From contig JAUXWQ010000002.1 of the NCBI GenBank assembly GCA_030680235.1, positions 1-35,336 on the forward strand: a DNA stretch of 35,336 nucleotides. The letters run 5' to 3'. Position 1 is the stretch's first letter. Every line of letters begins with the position of its first letter. The notes beneath the pieces were generated by a model that was given only the letters and a program-made list of their open reading frames with translations, had not been told where the DNA came from and did not search any database. Positions 16,117-24,745 of the stretch are shown piece after piece. This DNA comes from Coxiellaceae bacterium (GTDB lineage: Bacteria > Pseudomonadota > Gammaproteobacteria > Coxiellales > Coxiellaceae). The position numbers and the translations under genes are program-made.

Positions 16117-17277
16117 TTACGCGCTCTTTTTTGTTGCTGCAATACCGTGTTTTTTAATGGCTAATAAAAACCACAGCGCTGCAATAATTGCGCAAAATAT
16201 AAACACACCTGCTATTCCAAGGTGTTCGTAAACGACACCTCCCAGTGTGCCACCAATGAAAATCCCAAAAAACTGTGATGAAGAATAAACGCCCATGGCA
16301 GCGCCTTTTTTTTCAGGGGGTGCTGTTTTAGAAACAAGCGATGGCAGTAATGCTTCAAGCAAAGTAAACGCCGTAAAAAATAGTAATAGGAGTGTGCTTG
16401 TAGTAAGTGCGTTAGTATTAAGAAAAGAAAACAAACACATCACGCTTACTATTATCCCAATAGCGGAAATAAAAACCCCATGCATTTTCTTTTTGGCTTC
16501 CGCAATAATAATAAAAGGTAGTGCAAACGCAAAGGCCACAATCAATACCACCAAGTATAAAATAATTTGTGTTTGCGATGATAAATTGAGTTGCTGCGTT
16601 AAGATAATGGGGATCACAACAAATAACGCCGTTAATATGGCATGCATTGAAAAAATACCAATATTTAATTTCAATAATTGTTTATTGTGTAGCACATCCC
16701 TGAATTTTTTCTCGCTGGTTTTTAAGGGTTTTGGTAGTGTTGGCAAAACCTTTAATAGTACAACACCCATTAATGATAATAATGCTGTTGTCCAAAAAAT
16801 ACCGGATAATTGAAAGTAATGATTGATGATAGGCCCAGCAATCATTGCGAGTGTAAAAGATAAGCCAATGGATAATCCAACAAATGCCATCGCTTTTGCG
16901 CGTGAATGTTCTGGAGTGATATCTGCAACGGTTGCCAATACGGTGCTACCAATAGCACCAGAACCTTGTAAGGCACGTCCTAGCATTAATAAATAAATCG
17001 AATGAGATAATGCGCAAATAACGCTACCGATAAAAAATAGAATTAATCCGAAAAAAATAAGGGGTTTTCTGCCAATACGATCCGATAACATGCCGAATGG
17101 AATTTGAAAGCAGGCCTGTGTTAAGCCATAAATACCAAGTGTCATGCCAATTAATTTTGGTGTTGCGCCAGATAATTGCATGGCTGCAACAGAAAATACC
17201 GGTAGAATCATAAATAATCCGAGCATGCGAAAAGACATAATGCTCGCAAGTGTCATTAGCGCAGTTTTATTTTTCAA
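16117..17277 (-). CDS. Major facilitator superfamily transporter
   Basis: An inner-membrane secondary transporter with about 12 hydrophobic segments. The MFS motif A 'GMLSDRIGRKPLIFFGL' follows the second segment, and 'GSGAIGSTVLATVADITPEH' matches the fourth-to-fifth segment region of drug-efflux-like members. The reading frame extends upstream for another 70 codons of non-conserved sequence. I place the start at TTG 17277, which follows ACGAGG at 17284-17289 and gives 386 residues; ATG 17256 is an alternative. The substrate cannot be told. An MFS gene beside ssb and uvrA is, from memory, a Legionellales-like arrangement. Confidence 0.88.
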   Translation of the reverse strand: MKNKTALMTLASIMSFRMLGLFMILPVFSVAAMQLSGATPKLIGMTLGIYGLTQACFQIPFGMLSDRIGRKPLIFFGLILFFIGSVICALSHSIYLLMLGRALQGSGAIGSTVLATVADITPEHSRAKAMAFVGLSIGLSFTLAMIAGPIINHYFQLSGIFWTTALLSLMGVVLLKVLPTLPKPLKTSEKKFRDVLHNKQLLKLNIGIFSMHAILTALFVVIPIILTQQLNLSSQTQIILYLVVLIVAFAFALPFIIIAEAKKKMHGVFISAIGIIVSVMCLFSFLNTNALTTSTLLLLFFTAFTLLEALLPSLVSKTAPPEKKGAAMGVYSSSQFFGIFIGGTLGGVVYEHLGIAGVFIFCAIIAALWFLLAIKKHGIAATKKSA

Positions 17278-17453
17278 AGGTTGCCTCGTAGAAAAAGCAG
17301 TAGAATACGGTATCGATAAAAAATAGTGAATGCCTTTCTTGATGTAAGTTTGAGTAGTGATGAATTTTCTTGGTTGTCTTCTGGCAACAGGAGTTGGGTC
17401 GCTATGACTGAATTCACAGCTGGTGGCTTTAAGTGCACGGCAGGTACAGCCCC

Positions 17454-18596
17454 TTAGTAGTTGGTGCGGGTGTGATTGCCATTGCAATTGTCTGTATTAG
17501 CAGAAGGTTCCTTACTAATATAAATTGCTTTTAATTTTTCAAGTATCACGCCTAGTTTTCCATTTCTTTCTGCTGGTCCGAAGTGCGTTATATCAAATGT
17601 GGCGGATGGATTGGATTGTAACGAATGAACTGTGGACAGCAATCTTTTGGTAGCACTTAATCGTGTACCTGCTGAAAAATATTTTCCAAAGAAGCCATTA
17701 TTAAAACCCTTGCTGTCGCTTTCATCTAATTTATTTTGATAATGTTTTTGGAGATATTGTAACTGCTGTTGCAGGGAAGTTAATTTTTCTTCTTTTGATG
17801 AAGTGTGTTCATAGAAAGCATTATCAAAATAAAAATGTGTGTTAAAACTTATTATTTCAATGTCAGTATTAGTGCTATAGCGACTCGTCATCACGTAATA
17901 CAGTGTTGCAATATCAGGAAATGATTCTTCGCCTTGGGGGATGGCGGGGTCATAACAACACCATTTTTTTGTATGAATATTATAGCGTAATGCGCAACAG
18001 TGGCCGGCCGGTATAAACCCCATTTTTTTAAAATAAAAAGAAAACAGCAGTAAAATATTTTTAGTCGAAAATAGTGCCGCATTTAATATTCTTTCTAGTT
18101 TTTCAACAGTGAGTGTGTTTTCAATGAATTGTTTATCTAGGAGAATTTTTCCTTCTGGTGGATCAAACCATTTTTGGTCAGGAGAAAATAAATTATTCTG
18201 GTTTAATTTTTGTATGCCATTTTGCCACCATATTGCTTGATGAAACAAAACAAAGTTGATGGCTTGTTTGAAATAATAATCTAATTTTTTTTCATTAAGT
18301 GGTTTTTGTGCATTTTCGTTGGGTAAGGTAATGATTTTTTGCAATGATATTTCTTTTTCATCCCATTGTGAAATGCAGTTTAATAGTGCTTCCCACCACG
18401 TTAACTTATCTATTGCTGCCATGTAAGCGTATAGGATGGCAAAGCCTTCGCACAAGCCAATCTTTAATTTTTCCTGCCATAATCGCGATGGTGGTTTATC
18501 AGGATTTTTTATGGCCATATAAGCAATAAAACGATTAATTAAGGTGTTTTGATCAAGTTTGTAAGTTGTTTTTGTTGAAACGAACATACTGGTCAT
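17454..18596 (-). CDS. Hypothetical protein, possible cysteine-peptidase-like effector
   Basis: I do not recognise this 380-residue protein with certainty. Two segments recall papain-like or YopT-like (C58) peptidases: 'GLCEGFAILYAYM' with Cys49, and 'GHCCALRYNIHTKKWCCYDP' with His199 and Asp216. The order Cys-His-Asp and the H-x-A-L-R-Y ... Y-D-P spacing fit a catalytic triad, but the link is pattern-based. There is no signal peptide or convincing membrane segment, and the sequence is rich in Lys, Asn and aromatic residues. The C-terminal third has a coiled-coil-like stretch (about 265-295). Start uncertain between ATG 18596 and 18587. It is divergent from uvrA and upstream of the MFS gene. 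It could be a secreted effector. Confidence 0.7.
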   Translation of the reverse strand: MTSMFVSTKTTYKLDQNTLINRFIAYMAIKNPDKPPSRLWQEKLKIGLCEGFAILYAYMAAIDKLTWWEALLNCISQWDEKEISLQKIITLPNENAQKPLNEKKLDYYFKQAINFVLFHQAIWWQNGIQKLNQNNLFSPDQKWFDPPEGKILLDKQFIENTLTVEKLERILNAALFSTKNILLLFSFYFKKMGFIPAGHCCALRYNIHTKKWCCYDPAIPQGEESFPDIATLYYVMTSRYSTNTDIEIISFNTHFYFDNAFYEHTSSKEEKLTSLQQQLQYLQKHYQNKLDESDSKGFNNGFFGKYFSAGTRLSATKRLLSTVHSLQSNPSATFDITHFGPAERNGKLGVILEKLKAIYISKEPSANTDNCNGNHTRTNY

Positions 18597-18640
18597 GTTG
18601 CCATCATCAAATCATTCTCGAATTGTCATGTTACGCCAAT

Positions 18641-18669
18641 TTGCCTTGTTTTTCTGCATGGGTGATAAT
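18641..18669 (+). promoter_or_regulatory. Candidate uvrA promoter
   Basis: TTGCCT (18641-18646) and GATAAT (18664-18669) at 17-bp spacing, 34 bp before the uvrA ATG. I see no CTGT-N8-ACAG LexA box overlapping it, unlike in E. coli. Confidence 0.5.
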
Positions 18670-18702
18670 GCTTGATTCTAAATTTCTAAAGCAGATGATC
18701 AC

Positions 18703-21516
18703 ATGCAAAAAACCATTTCCATGCGTGGCGTACGTACGCACAATCTTAAAAATGTTAACGTTGATATTCCACGTGATCAATTGGTCGTTATTACAGGGCT
18801 GTCTGGTTCGGGTAAGTCATCGCTTGCATTTGATACCTTGTATGCAGAAGGTCAGCGTCGTTATGTGGAGTCGCTTTCTTCTTATGCGAGACAATTTCTA
18901 TCGATGATGGACAAACCGGAAGTCGATACCATAGAGGGATTATCACCGGCTATTTCTATCGAGCAAAAATCGGCATCGCATAACCCACGTTCAACGGTGG
19001 GCACGATTACAGAAATTTACGATTATTTGCGCTTGCTGTATGCCCGTGTTGGCACGCCAAAATGTCCGACACATCATAATACCTTAGAAGCACAAACAAT
19101 TTCCCAGATGGTCGATACCGTTTTGGCTTTGCCAGAAAACACAGCGGTGATGTTATTATCGCCAGTCGTGCGTGAACGTAAAGGAGAATTCGTTCAATTA
19201 TTTTTAGAATTAAAGCAGCAAGGCTTTGTACGTGCGCGTATTGATGGCGAGATAAAAGAATTAGATGACGTAAAAAAATTAGATTTACGTAAAAAACACA
19301 CGATTGAGATCGTGGTTGATCGCATTAAAGTACGGCCGGATATTCAGCAACGTCTCGCAGAATCTTTTGAAACCGCATTAAAATTATCCAATGGTTTAGC
19401 CTCTATTTCGCATGGTAAGGCAAATATTGTTTTTTCATCGAAATATGCGTGTGCTGAATGTGGGTATTCTTTAAATGAATGCGAGCCTCGCTTATTTTCT
19501 TTTAATAGTCCAATTGGTGCTTGTGAAACGTGTGATGGTTTAGGTGTTGAGCAATCCTTTGATGAAAAGAAAATTTTACATAATCCATCGCTGTCCTTAT
19601 CACAAGGCGCAATTAATGGCTGGGATCGTCGTAACCTACATTACTATCAAATGCTAATGTCATTGGCAGAACATTTTAAGTTTGATTTAGAAAAACCGTT
19701 TTCATTATTGCCTAAAAAAATTCAACATATTATTTTGCACGGCAGTGGCGATGAAGAAATTGAATTTTCCTTTGTGACACATAAAGGGACAAAAGTAACA
19801 CGAGAACACGCATTTGAAGGTATTTTACCGAATTTTCGTCGACGTTATAAGGAAAGTGAATCGGAAGCGGTACGTACTGAGCTTGCAAAATTTGTGACGC
19901 AGCAACCGTGCTCTTCCTGTAACGGTACACGTTTGTGTATCGCTGCACGACATGTTTTTCTTGAAGAAAAAACATTGCCGGAAATTAGTGCGTTATCGAT
20001 TCAAAAATCCCATGATTTTTTTACGAATTTACAATTGACCGGCAATAAACAAGAAATTGCCGATAAAATTTTAAAAGAAGTTAATGCACGTTTAGGATTT
20101 TTATTAGATGTGGGTTTGAATTATTTAAATTTAAATCGTAGTGCAGAAACCTTGTCGGGCGGTGAGGCACAGCGTATTCGATTAGCAAGTCAAATTGGTT
20201 CTGGTCTTGTGGGTGTCATGTATATTTTAGATGAGCCTTCTATTGGACTGCATCAGCGCGACAATGATCGTTTATTAAAAACACTTGTTAAATTGCGTGA
20301 TTTAGGCAATACCGTGATTGTGGTAGAGCATGATGAAGATGCTATTTTAACGGCAGATTATGTGATTGATGTGGGTCCTGGTGCGGGCAAGCATGGTGGC
20401 GAAATTATAGCCTGTGGCACACCGGATGATATTAAAAAATCTAAAAATTCTATCACGGGAAAATATTTATCCGGTGTTGAAGGCATTAGGGTTCCAGAGC
20501 ATCGCTTGCAAAATACCTGTCGCGAATCAATTAAAATTATTAATGCAAGTTGTCATAATTTAAAAAATGTGACGGCAGAAATTCCACTTGGGTTATTAAC
20601 GTGTATAACGGGTGTTTCGGGCTCTGGAAAATCGAGCTTAATAAACGACACGTTATTTCCTGTGGCAGCACATCAATTGAATAAAGCACATTTAAATAAT
20701 GTTGGTGTGCATGATGAAATCTTAGGATTAGAAAAATGCGATAAAGTTGTCGATATTGATCAAAGCCCTATTGGTCGCACGCCGCGCTCTAATCCTGCCA
20801 CGTATACGGGCATTTTTACACCGGTTCGTGATTTGTTTGCAGCAACGGTTGACGCACGAACACGCGGTTATTCTGCGGGTAGATTTAGTTTTAATGTTGC
20901 GGGTGGGCGATGCGAAGTATGTGAAGGTGATGGCGTTATTAAAGTTGAAATGCATTTTCTTGCGGATGTTTATGTGATTTGTGATACCTGTCAGGGAAAA
21001 AGATATAATCGTGAAACATTGGAAATAAAATACAAAGGTAAAAATATTTATGATATTTTGCAAATGACGATTGAAGAGGCTTATGAATTTTTTGCGCCCG
21101 TGCCATTTATTGCAAAAAAATTACAAACTTTAATTGATGTCGGATTGTCTTATATTTCGCTCGGCCAAAGTGCAACAACCTTGTCTGGTGGTGAAGCGCA
21201 ACGCGTTAAGTTAGCGAAAGAGTTGTCTCGTCGTGATACGGGAAATACCTTATATATTTTGGATGAACCAACAACAGGCTTGCATTTTCACGATGTTGCG
21301 CAATTGCTGAAAGTATTGATGCGTTTGCGTGAACATGGAAACACCATTATTGTTATTGAACATAATTTAGATGTCATTAAAGTTGCAGATTGGATTATTG
21401 ATTTAGGACCGGAAGGGGGTGATGGTGGCGGTGAAATTATTGCAACAGGTACGCCTGAAACCGTTGCCAAAAATCCGCGTTCTCACACTGGAAGATTCTT
21501 GAAGAAATTGTTGTAA
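18703..21516 (+). CDS. uvrA: Excinuclease ABC subunit A
   Basis: UvrA, the damage-sensing ABC ATPase dimer of nucleotide excision repair. It has 937 residues (E. coli 940). Walker A motifs are '[10 protein letters not shown]' (about residue 32) and '[10 protein letters not shown]' (about 637); ABC signatures '[14 protein letters not shown]' (about 484) and '[15 protein letters not shown]' (about 827); Walker B '[11 protein letters not shown]' and '[11 protein letters not shown]'. Zinc modules show CX2C pairs at about 250/253 ... 'CETCDGLG', and 'CEVCEGDG' (about 736) with '[16 protein letters not shown]' (about 760). The frame is complete and intact. Confidence 0.99.
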   Translation: MQKTISMRGVRTHNLKNVNVDIPRDQLVVITGLSGSGKSSLAFDTLYAEGQRRYVESLSSYARQFLSMMDKPEVDTIEGLSPAISIEQKSASHNPRSTVGTITEIYDYLRLLYARVGTPKCPTHHNTLEAQTISQMVDTVLALPENTAVMLLSPVVRERKGEFVQLFLELKQQGFVRARIDGEIKELDDVKKLDLRKKHTIEIVVDRIKVRPDIQQRLAESFETALKLSNGLASISHGKANIVFSSKYACAECGYSLNECEPRLFSFNSPIGACETCDGLGVEQSFDEKKILHNPSLSLSQGAINGWDRRNLHYYQMLMSLAEHFKFDLEKPFSLLPKKIQHIILHGSGDEEIEFSFVTHKGTKVTREHAFEGILPNFRRRYKESESEAVRTELAKFVTQQPCSSCNGTRLCIAARHVFLEEKTLPEISALSIQKSHDFFTNLQLTGNKQEIADKILKEVNARLGFLLDVGLNYLNLNRSAETLSGGEAQRIRLASQIGSGLVGVMYILDEPSIGLHQRDNDRLLKTLVKLRDLGNTVIVVEHDEDAILTADYVIDVGPGAGKHGGEIIACGTPDDIKKSKNSITGKYLSGVEGIRVPEHRLQNTCRESIKIINASCHNLKNVTAEIPLGLLTCITGVSGSGKSSLINDTLFPVAAHQLNKAHLNNVGVHDEILGLEKCDKVVDIDQSPIGRTPRSNPATYTGIFTPVRDLFAATVDARTRGYSAGRFSFNVAGGRCEVCEGDGVIKVEMHFLADVYVICDTCQGKRYNRETLEIKYKGKNIYDILQMTIEEAYEFFAPVPFIAKKLQTLIDVGLSYISLGQSATTLSGGEAQRVKLAKELSRRDTGNTLYILDEPTTGLHFHDVAQLLKVLMRLREHGNTIIVIEHNLDVIKVADWIIDLGPEGGDGGGEIIATGTPETVAKNPRSHTGRFLKKLL

Positions 21517-21600
21517 CGACTCAGCGCAAGCAGGATGTAAAAAATCCCCTGAAAAATGAGCAGGTTAAGCGATGGTTGAAGTTACAAATTGCTTAAGCAG

Positions 21601-21627
21601 TAAAGAAACGCACCCAGAAGGGTGCGT
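21601..21627 (-). terminator. Terminator for the small secreted protein gene
   Basis: Perfect 8-bp stem ACGCACCC (21608-21615)/GGGTGCGT (21620-21627) with a 4-nt loop. Read on the minus strand it is followed by TTTCTTTA, so it best serves the minus-strand gene ending at 21649. It shares the ACGCACC stem with the rpsD terminator. It may also slow uvrA transcripts, but no T-run follows on that strand. Confidence 0.75.
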
Positions 21628-21648
21628 ACTGACTAAAATGCGTTTATG

Positions 21649-22083
21649 TTATTTTGTTAACGCTGGACATTGCGCGGAAACGCTTGAATTACAGAAGTAA
21701 ATACCGTTATTTTCTGGAGTTTTCCACTGGTTGCCTGCTGCAGCTGTATTTGCTTTTACAGGGCTTGCTTTGTAAGCCAAAGTGATGCCACGTGAGCTCA
21801 TTGTTGATGTGTAAGTACAGGTCATGCTGTTGTGATAAAGCATAGCTGTTGGATACACGAAAACATTTGTTTGTGACACGATTGCATCAGCAGTAGGTTG
21901 TACTAATGAGCCCGGTGTTACTTGTGTAAACGCACCTACTTGGTATGTCCATTGATTCGTTACAGATGATTTGCTAAGACCCGCATTAACTTGCGCTGTT
22001 GATGGACAGACAACAGCAGCAGCCATTGCGGATGCAGAAATAACGGTGGATGTTGCAATAGCGATTAATAGCGCTTTTTTCAT
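21649..22083 (-). CDS. Small secreted protein of unknown function
   Basis: 144 residues. The first ~23 form a classical Sec signal peptide: 'MKKALLIAIATSTVISASAM', with cleavage likely after an AxA near residue 22-23. The mature part is rich in Thr, Ser, Ala and Val with four cysteines (VVC, MTC, YFC, AQC) that could form two disulfides, which fits a periplasmic or secreted beta-rich protein. I do not recognise the family. The SD GAGAGGG lies just upstream and is buried in a hairpin (22090-22113). The gene is monocistronic with its own terminator. Confidence 0.8.
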   Translation of the reverse strand: MKKALLIAIATSTVISASAMAAAVVCPSTAQVNAGLSKSSVTNQWTYQVGAFTQVTPGSLVQPTADAIVSQTNVFVYPTAMLYHNSMTCTYTSTMSSRGITLAYKASPVKANTAAAGNQWKTPENNGIYFCNSSVSAQCPALTK

Positions 22084-22089
22084 TGGGTA

Positions 22090-22113
22090 GCCCTCTCATT
22101 GATTTGAGGGGGC
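22090..22113 (-). promoter_or_regulatory. Hairpin covering the SD of the secreted-protein gene
   Basis: On the minus-strand transcript GCCCCCTC (22106-22113) can pair with GAGAGGGC (22090-22097), 7 of 8 positions, around an 8-nt loop. The 3' arm contains the SD, six bases before the ATG. It may control translation, or it may be a DNA operator. Confidence 0.5.
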
Positions 22114-22251
22114 AGTTTATCGCATATTAATTTTTCAGTTTAATTATTCTCGCTTTTTTACCTTATTTTACTGCATTTAATGAAATATTAAGCTTTATGA
22201 AATTTCTTAAATGACGTTAATGTACTTATCGATGCTTCATCATATTTGTTT

Positions 22252-22617
22252 TTAAGCGATAGGCGAACGAGGGGTGAGCGATTCCTCTGATGTTGCTTCT
22301 TCTTCGTGCCACTTAATAGCGAGGGGTCTTGGTGGAAATAAGTAGGAATACGTGTTCGATGCGGCAGTTGTAGCGGTAGATGCTGTGGCTGAAAGGAGAA
22401 ACCATCCTGCTTGAAGGGCGTTTTTCCCTGTCCAGAAAATCAGATTTGCCGTTAATGTGATAGCTAGGGACACCCCCATTTCGATAGCGATTTTTGACGG
22501 GGTTGCTATCACGTCGAGGCCCGTCGATACGATGCTACGAGTGGTGTGTGCTGCGGTGGTAACACCTGCGTGAATTCCAGTGTAGGCAGCGGCTTCAAGG
22601 GCGTCTTGAATTGGCAT
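22252..22617 (-). CDS. Small hypothetical membrane-associated protein
   Basis: 121 residues from ATG 22617, which follows GGAGG by 8 nt; an upstream in-frame ATG (22632) lies on the SD itself and is rejected. The N-terminal half is Ala/Thr/Ile-rich and amphipathic. One or two hydrophobic segments follow ('MGVSLAITLTANLIFWTG' and 'LQAGWFLLSATASTATTA', about residues 47-87). The C-terminus is acidic, ending EEEATSEESLTPRSPIA. No known family is recognised. It stands alone between the secreted protein and the intron remnant. A host-directed or membrane-inserted role is speculation. Confidence 0.65.
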   Translation of the reverse strand: MPIQDALEAAAYTGIHAGVTTAAHTTRSIVSTGLDVIATPSKIAIEMGVSLAITLTANLIFWTGKNALQAGWFLLSATASTATTAASNTYSYLFPPRPLAIKWHEEEATSEESLTPRSPIA

Positions 22618-23020
22618 AATACTAACCTCCATTTAATAGTCACCAGTTTTCATACTACGCTCAAAAACAGGGTAATGACAAGCGAGCGCCGCCATATATA
22701 CTTGAAGTAACGATCCCTGTGCAACGTGATATAAAAAATGTGTTTCGTTGCGCAACTCGCATCAAGCAATGAGAGTGCTCGTTTATATGATCTTGAATCG
22801 ACACCGACACGCAATACTACACATAAATCAAAAAGATTTTTGGGATATGCTACCATAGTAACCAAGAAAGACGGGCAGCCAGGATATCTAGATTTATTGT
22901 AACTCCCCAGGTACCTTACGCTCTGTATCATTGGTCTTGGTCGCGATTATCGACATTGAATCGCACTCAAAACGGATCATGGTATTCACATTGACCGGAA
23001 TTCTATCTGAATTCTTTGAA
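22618..23020. other. Gene-free stretch upstream of the intron domain V
   Basis: No gene is supported here. The base composition changes from the neighbouring genes, and ATG frames on the minus strand have no SD. The last part, including TTGACCGGAATTCTATCTGA and TTTGAAAGACTT just before 23027, fits domain IV-to-V sequence of a group II intron. I cannot find the 5' splice boundary (GTGYG) or an RT frame. Confidence 0.5.
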
Positions 23021-23026
23021 AGACTT

Positions 23027-23101
23027 GAGCCGTGTGCGGTGAAAGTCGCAAGCACGGTTCTTAGAGGGGCCGACCTCAGCAATGAGGTCGGCTTACTCGA
23101 C
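23027..23101 (+). mobile_element. Group II intron 3' end (domains V and VI), RT absent
   Basis: Domain V is the 34-nt hairpin 23027-23060. It starts GAGCCGTG, with AGC as the catalytic triad, pairs with CACGGTTC at its 3' end, and has an inner stem TGCGGT/GTCGCA closed by a GAAA tetraloop and a 2-nt AG bulge. Domain VI follows: stem GCCGACCTC (23069-23077)/GAGGTCGGC (23084-23092), lower stem GAG/CTC, and an unpaired A at 23095 as branch-point candidate, ending near CTCGAC (23096-23101). No reverse transcriptase lies within the window, so this is a truncated or ORF-less intron. Confidence 0.88.
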
Positions 23102-23204
23102 TAAGAACATCGAACACTTGGAAACACAAAGACTTGGGCCGCCAATACATCGAATCATGCTGGGCACCCTCAGCCGCGGAAAATGCCACTGAGTTTCTCC
23201 GACA
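23102..23204. other. 3' flank of the intron remnant
   Basis: About 100 bp between the putative intron 3' end and the stop codon of the effector-like gene. It should be the 3' exon side of the insertion. I see no gene, terminator or repeat in it. Confidence 0.4.
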
Positions 23205-24518
23205 CTATCTTACATCACCGAGCAACAGCCTGGTTGACGTGATTTCGATGGCCGCATAAGTTTTCCAAAGCTGATGTTTTTGCTCGACACAAGCTTTGTA
23301 GAGCGCCGCCGAGGCCGCCGCGAGCACGCCGCCGCGTGCCACGTCACCGCAAGCACTAATACAGCACCGAGAACCCAAATCAACCACGGAACGAATATCA
23401 GCAGACGAGGCAGTAAGAAGAAGAGATCGACGCGACGGAATGTGCCTGTCAATATTCTGCGCGCGACTATAAATACCCTCAGCAATATCCATCGAACGTT
23501 TTTTAGAAGTTTTAAGGGTGCTTTCTTGAATTAGACCAATGACAGGTTGCGAAAATAAACAAAGCTGATCACCAGTCCACAGCCTCCAATTTTTATCATA
23601 AATCTCATACGCTTTAGCAAGAATAAAGTCATTATGCAGCGGACGTGTTTTGTTAACATAATCTTCTAATTTGGTTTTAAATTCCGCGATTTTTTGTTGT
23701 AAGACAGAGGTCGTATTAGGCGCCTGACACGCGTTTTGCACCTCTGCTGGTGTTGCGCCGTTAAGTGCCGCCTCAAGGCCTTCGAATAAGCCTTCCGCCT
23801 CTTTTTCTTGTTGCTTCAGAAAAGCGGCAAAATCAGGTCCAAATACATTTTTAAATTGATGTGCAATTTCTGTGGGATCAAGATATTGTGCTATTTCTTG
23901 GGCCATTTCTTCATCGCCCGTGGCCAATGCCACTTTAAATGCAGTATCAAGGTGTATTTCTGTTTCTGGATAATCTGCGCCTGTAGGGGTAGATAGTAAT
24001 GCACTGCGATTTTTAGGACAGGTTTTTTCAATAATGTGTTTCACACCATCAAGATTTGCATCCAATGCAGCGCTGAGTAAATTATTTCTTTTGTGCTCAA
24101 TACTGTGCGCAATCAGCCAGAGACCAGAAGTGCCATAATTAGCTAATGTATCGGCGGGTTTAGCGCTAAATAAAGCTAAAGCCGTGTTTTCTAATTGCTC
24201 GAGTGGATAGCCTAATAAGTTTGGCGCAACAAGTCGCGCAATATCAGCATACAGAAAGATTAAAATACGCATAGTCGTATCATTACAGGGAGAAATCTTT
24301 CTTCCAAATGCTAATCCAACATAATCATTCTTCTCATGAAACACATGAAACATGAATAAGCGAAACGTATTCCATTCTTCACGCGTCTTAGTAATGTAGT
24401 CGCCAGCAATGGGTTGTTTTGGGCTTACAATTAAAATAGCGCCGCTGGGTCCTTGTTGTACTGTGAGATAGATTTGGGTTGGTGCTGCTACAGCTATTGC
24501 AGTTGATGCTCTACTCAT
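23205..24518 (-). CDS. Ankyrin-like / Legionellales-type effector candidate
   Basis: 437 residues from ATG 24518, preferred over ATG 24524 because AGGT is then 8 nt upstream. An ankyrin-like helical stretch lies at about 145-220 ('NNLLSAALDANLDGVKHIIE', 'LDTAFKVALATGDEEMAQEI'). The segment 'LHNDFILAKAYEIYDKNWRL' ... 'GDQLCLFSQPVIGLIQ' (about 296-333) matches a pattern I remember from Legionella, Coxiella and Berkiella ankyrin-type proteins; this is recollection, not a search. The last ~75 residues are Ala/Ser/Arg-rich from higher-GC DNA. There is no signal peptide, as is usual for type IV effectors. Secretion is inferred. Confidence 0.72.
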   Translation of the reverse strand: MSRASTAIAVAAPTQIYLTVQQGPSGAILIVSPKQPIAGDYITKTREEWNTFRLFMFHVFHEKNDYVGLAFGRKISPCNDTTMRILIFLYADIARLVAPNLLGYPLEQLENTALALFSAKPADTLANYGTSGLWLIAHSIEHKRNNLLSAALDANLDGVKHIIEKTCPKNRSALLSTPTGADYPETEIHLDTAFKVALATGDEEMAQEIAQYLDPTEIAHQFKNVFGPDFAAFLKQQEKEAEGLFEGLEAALNGATPAEVQNACQAPNTTSVLQQKIAEFKTKLEDYVNKTRPLHNDFILAKAYEIYDKNWRLWTGDQLCLFSQPVIGLIQESTLKTSKKRSMDIAEGIYSRAQNIDRHIPSRRSLLLTASSADIRSVVDLGSRCCISACGDVARGGVLAAASAALYKACVEQKHQLWKTYAAIEITSTRLLLGDVR

Positions 24519-24524
24519 CGTCAT

Positions 24525-24557
24525 TACCTATTAATAATGTTGTGATTTTAATAGGTA
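24525..24557 (-). promoter_or_regulatory. Perfect inverted repeat over the RBS of the effector-like gene
   Basis: TACCTATTAA (24525-24534) and TTAATAGGTA (24548-24557) are perfect 10-bp arms 13 bp apart. In the minus-strand mRNA the arm next to the start contains the SD AGGT, so folding would hide it. As DNA it could be an operator. Confidence 0.6.
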
Positions 24558-24710
24558 TTGTACAAATCTGTTATTAAAGCTACCTTAAATAAGGGTGCAA
24601 ATTGTGGTGCCAAAATGAACTAAAAAAGGCGTGAAAATAACGGCAACGGCACAAGCCAATCGTGAATCATAAGAAAGCTAGTGAAGGAGATGCATCATGA
24701 AGTCACCGTC

Positions 24711-24739
24711 GAGATCGTGACAAGCAGTTTTTTTAAAAA
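24711..24739 (-). repeat. Family D 3'-flank motif, copy 1 (after murB)
   Basis: A 29-bp sequence whose minus-strand form begins TTTTTAAAAAAACTGCTTGT. It differs at one base from 33826-33854. It lies 7 bp downstream of the murB stop in the sense direction. Confidence 0.8.
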
Positions 24740-24745
24740 TGAGAC

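Noticed and set aside
16295-16813. 172-codon plus-strand frame inside the MFS gene
   Set aside because: Antisense shadow of a clear membrane protein.
17380-17470. Possible tRNA in the spacer upstream of the MFS gene
   Set aside because: No acceptor stem or T-arm GTTCRA with a matching cloverleaf could be found.
18597-18702. LexA box at uvrA
   Set aside because: No CTGT-N8-ACAG or close variant is present in the intergenic region.
22650-22931. 93-codon minus-strand frame beside the intron remnant
   Set aside because: No SD, no recognisable domain, and it overlaps sequence likely to belong to the degraded intron on the other strand.
22894-23082. 62-codon minus-strand frame across domain V
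   Set aside because: It is antisense to the intron RNA core, whose structure explains the sequence better.
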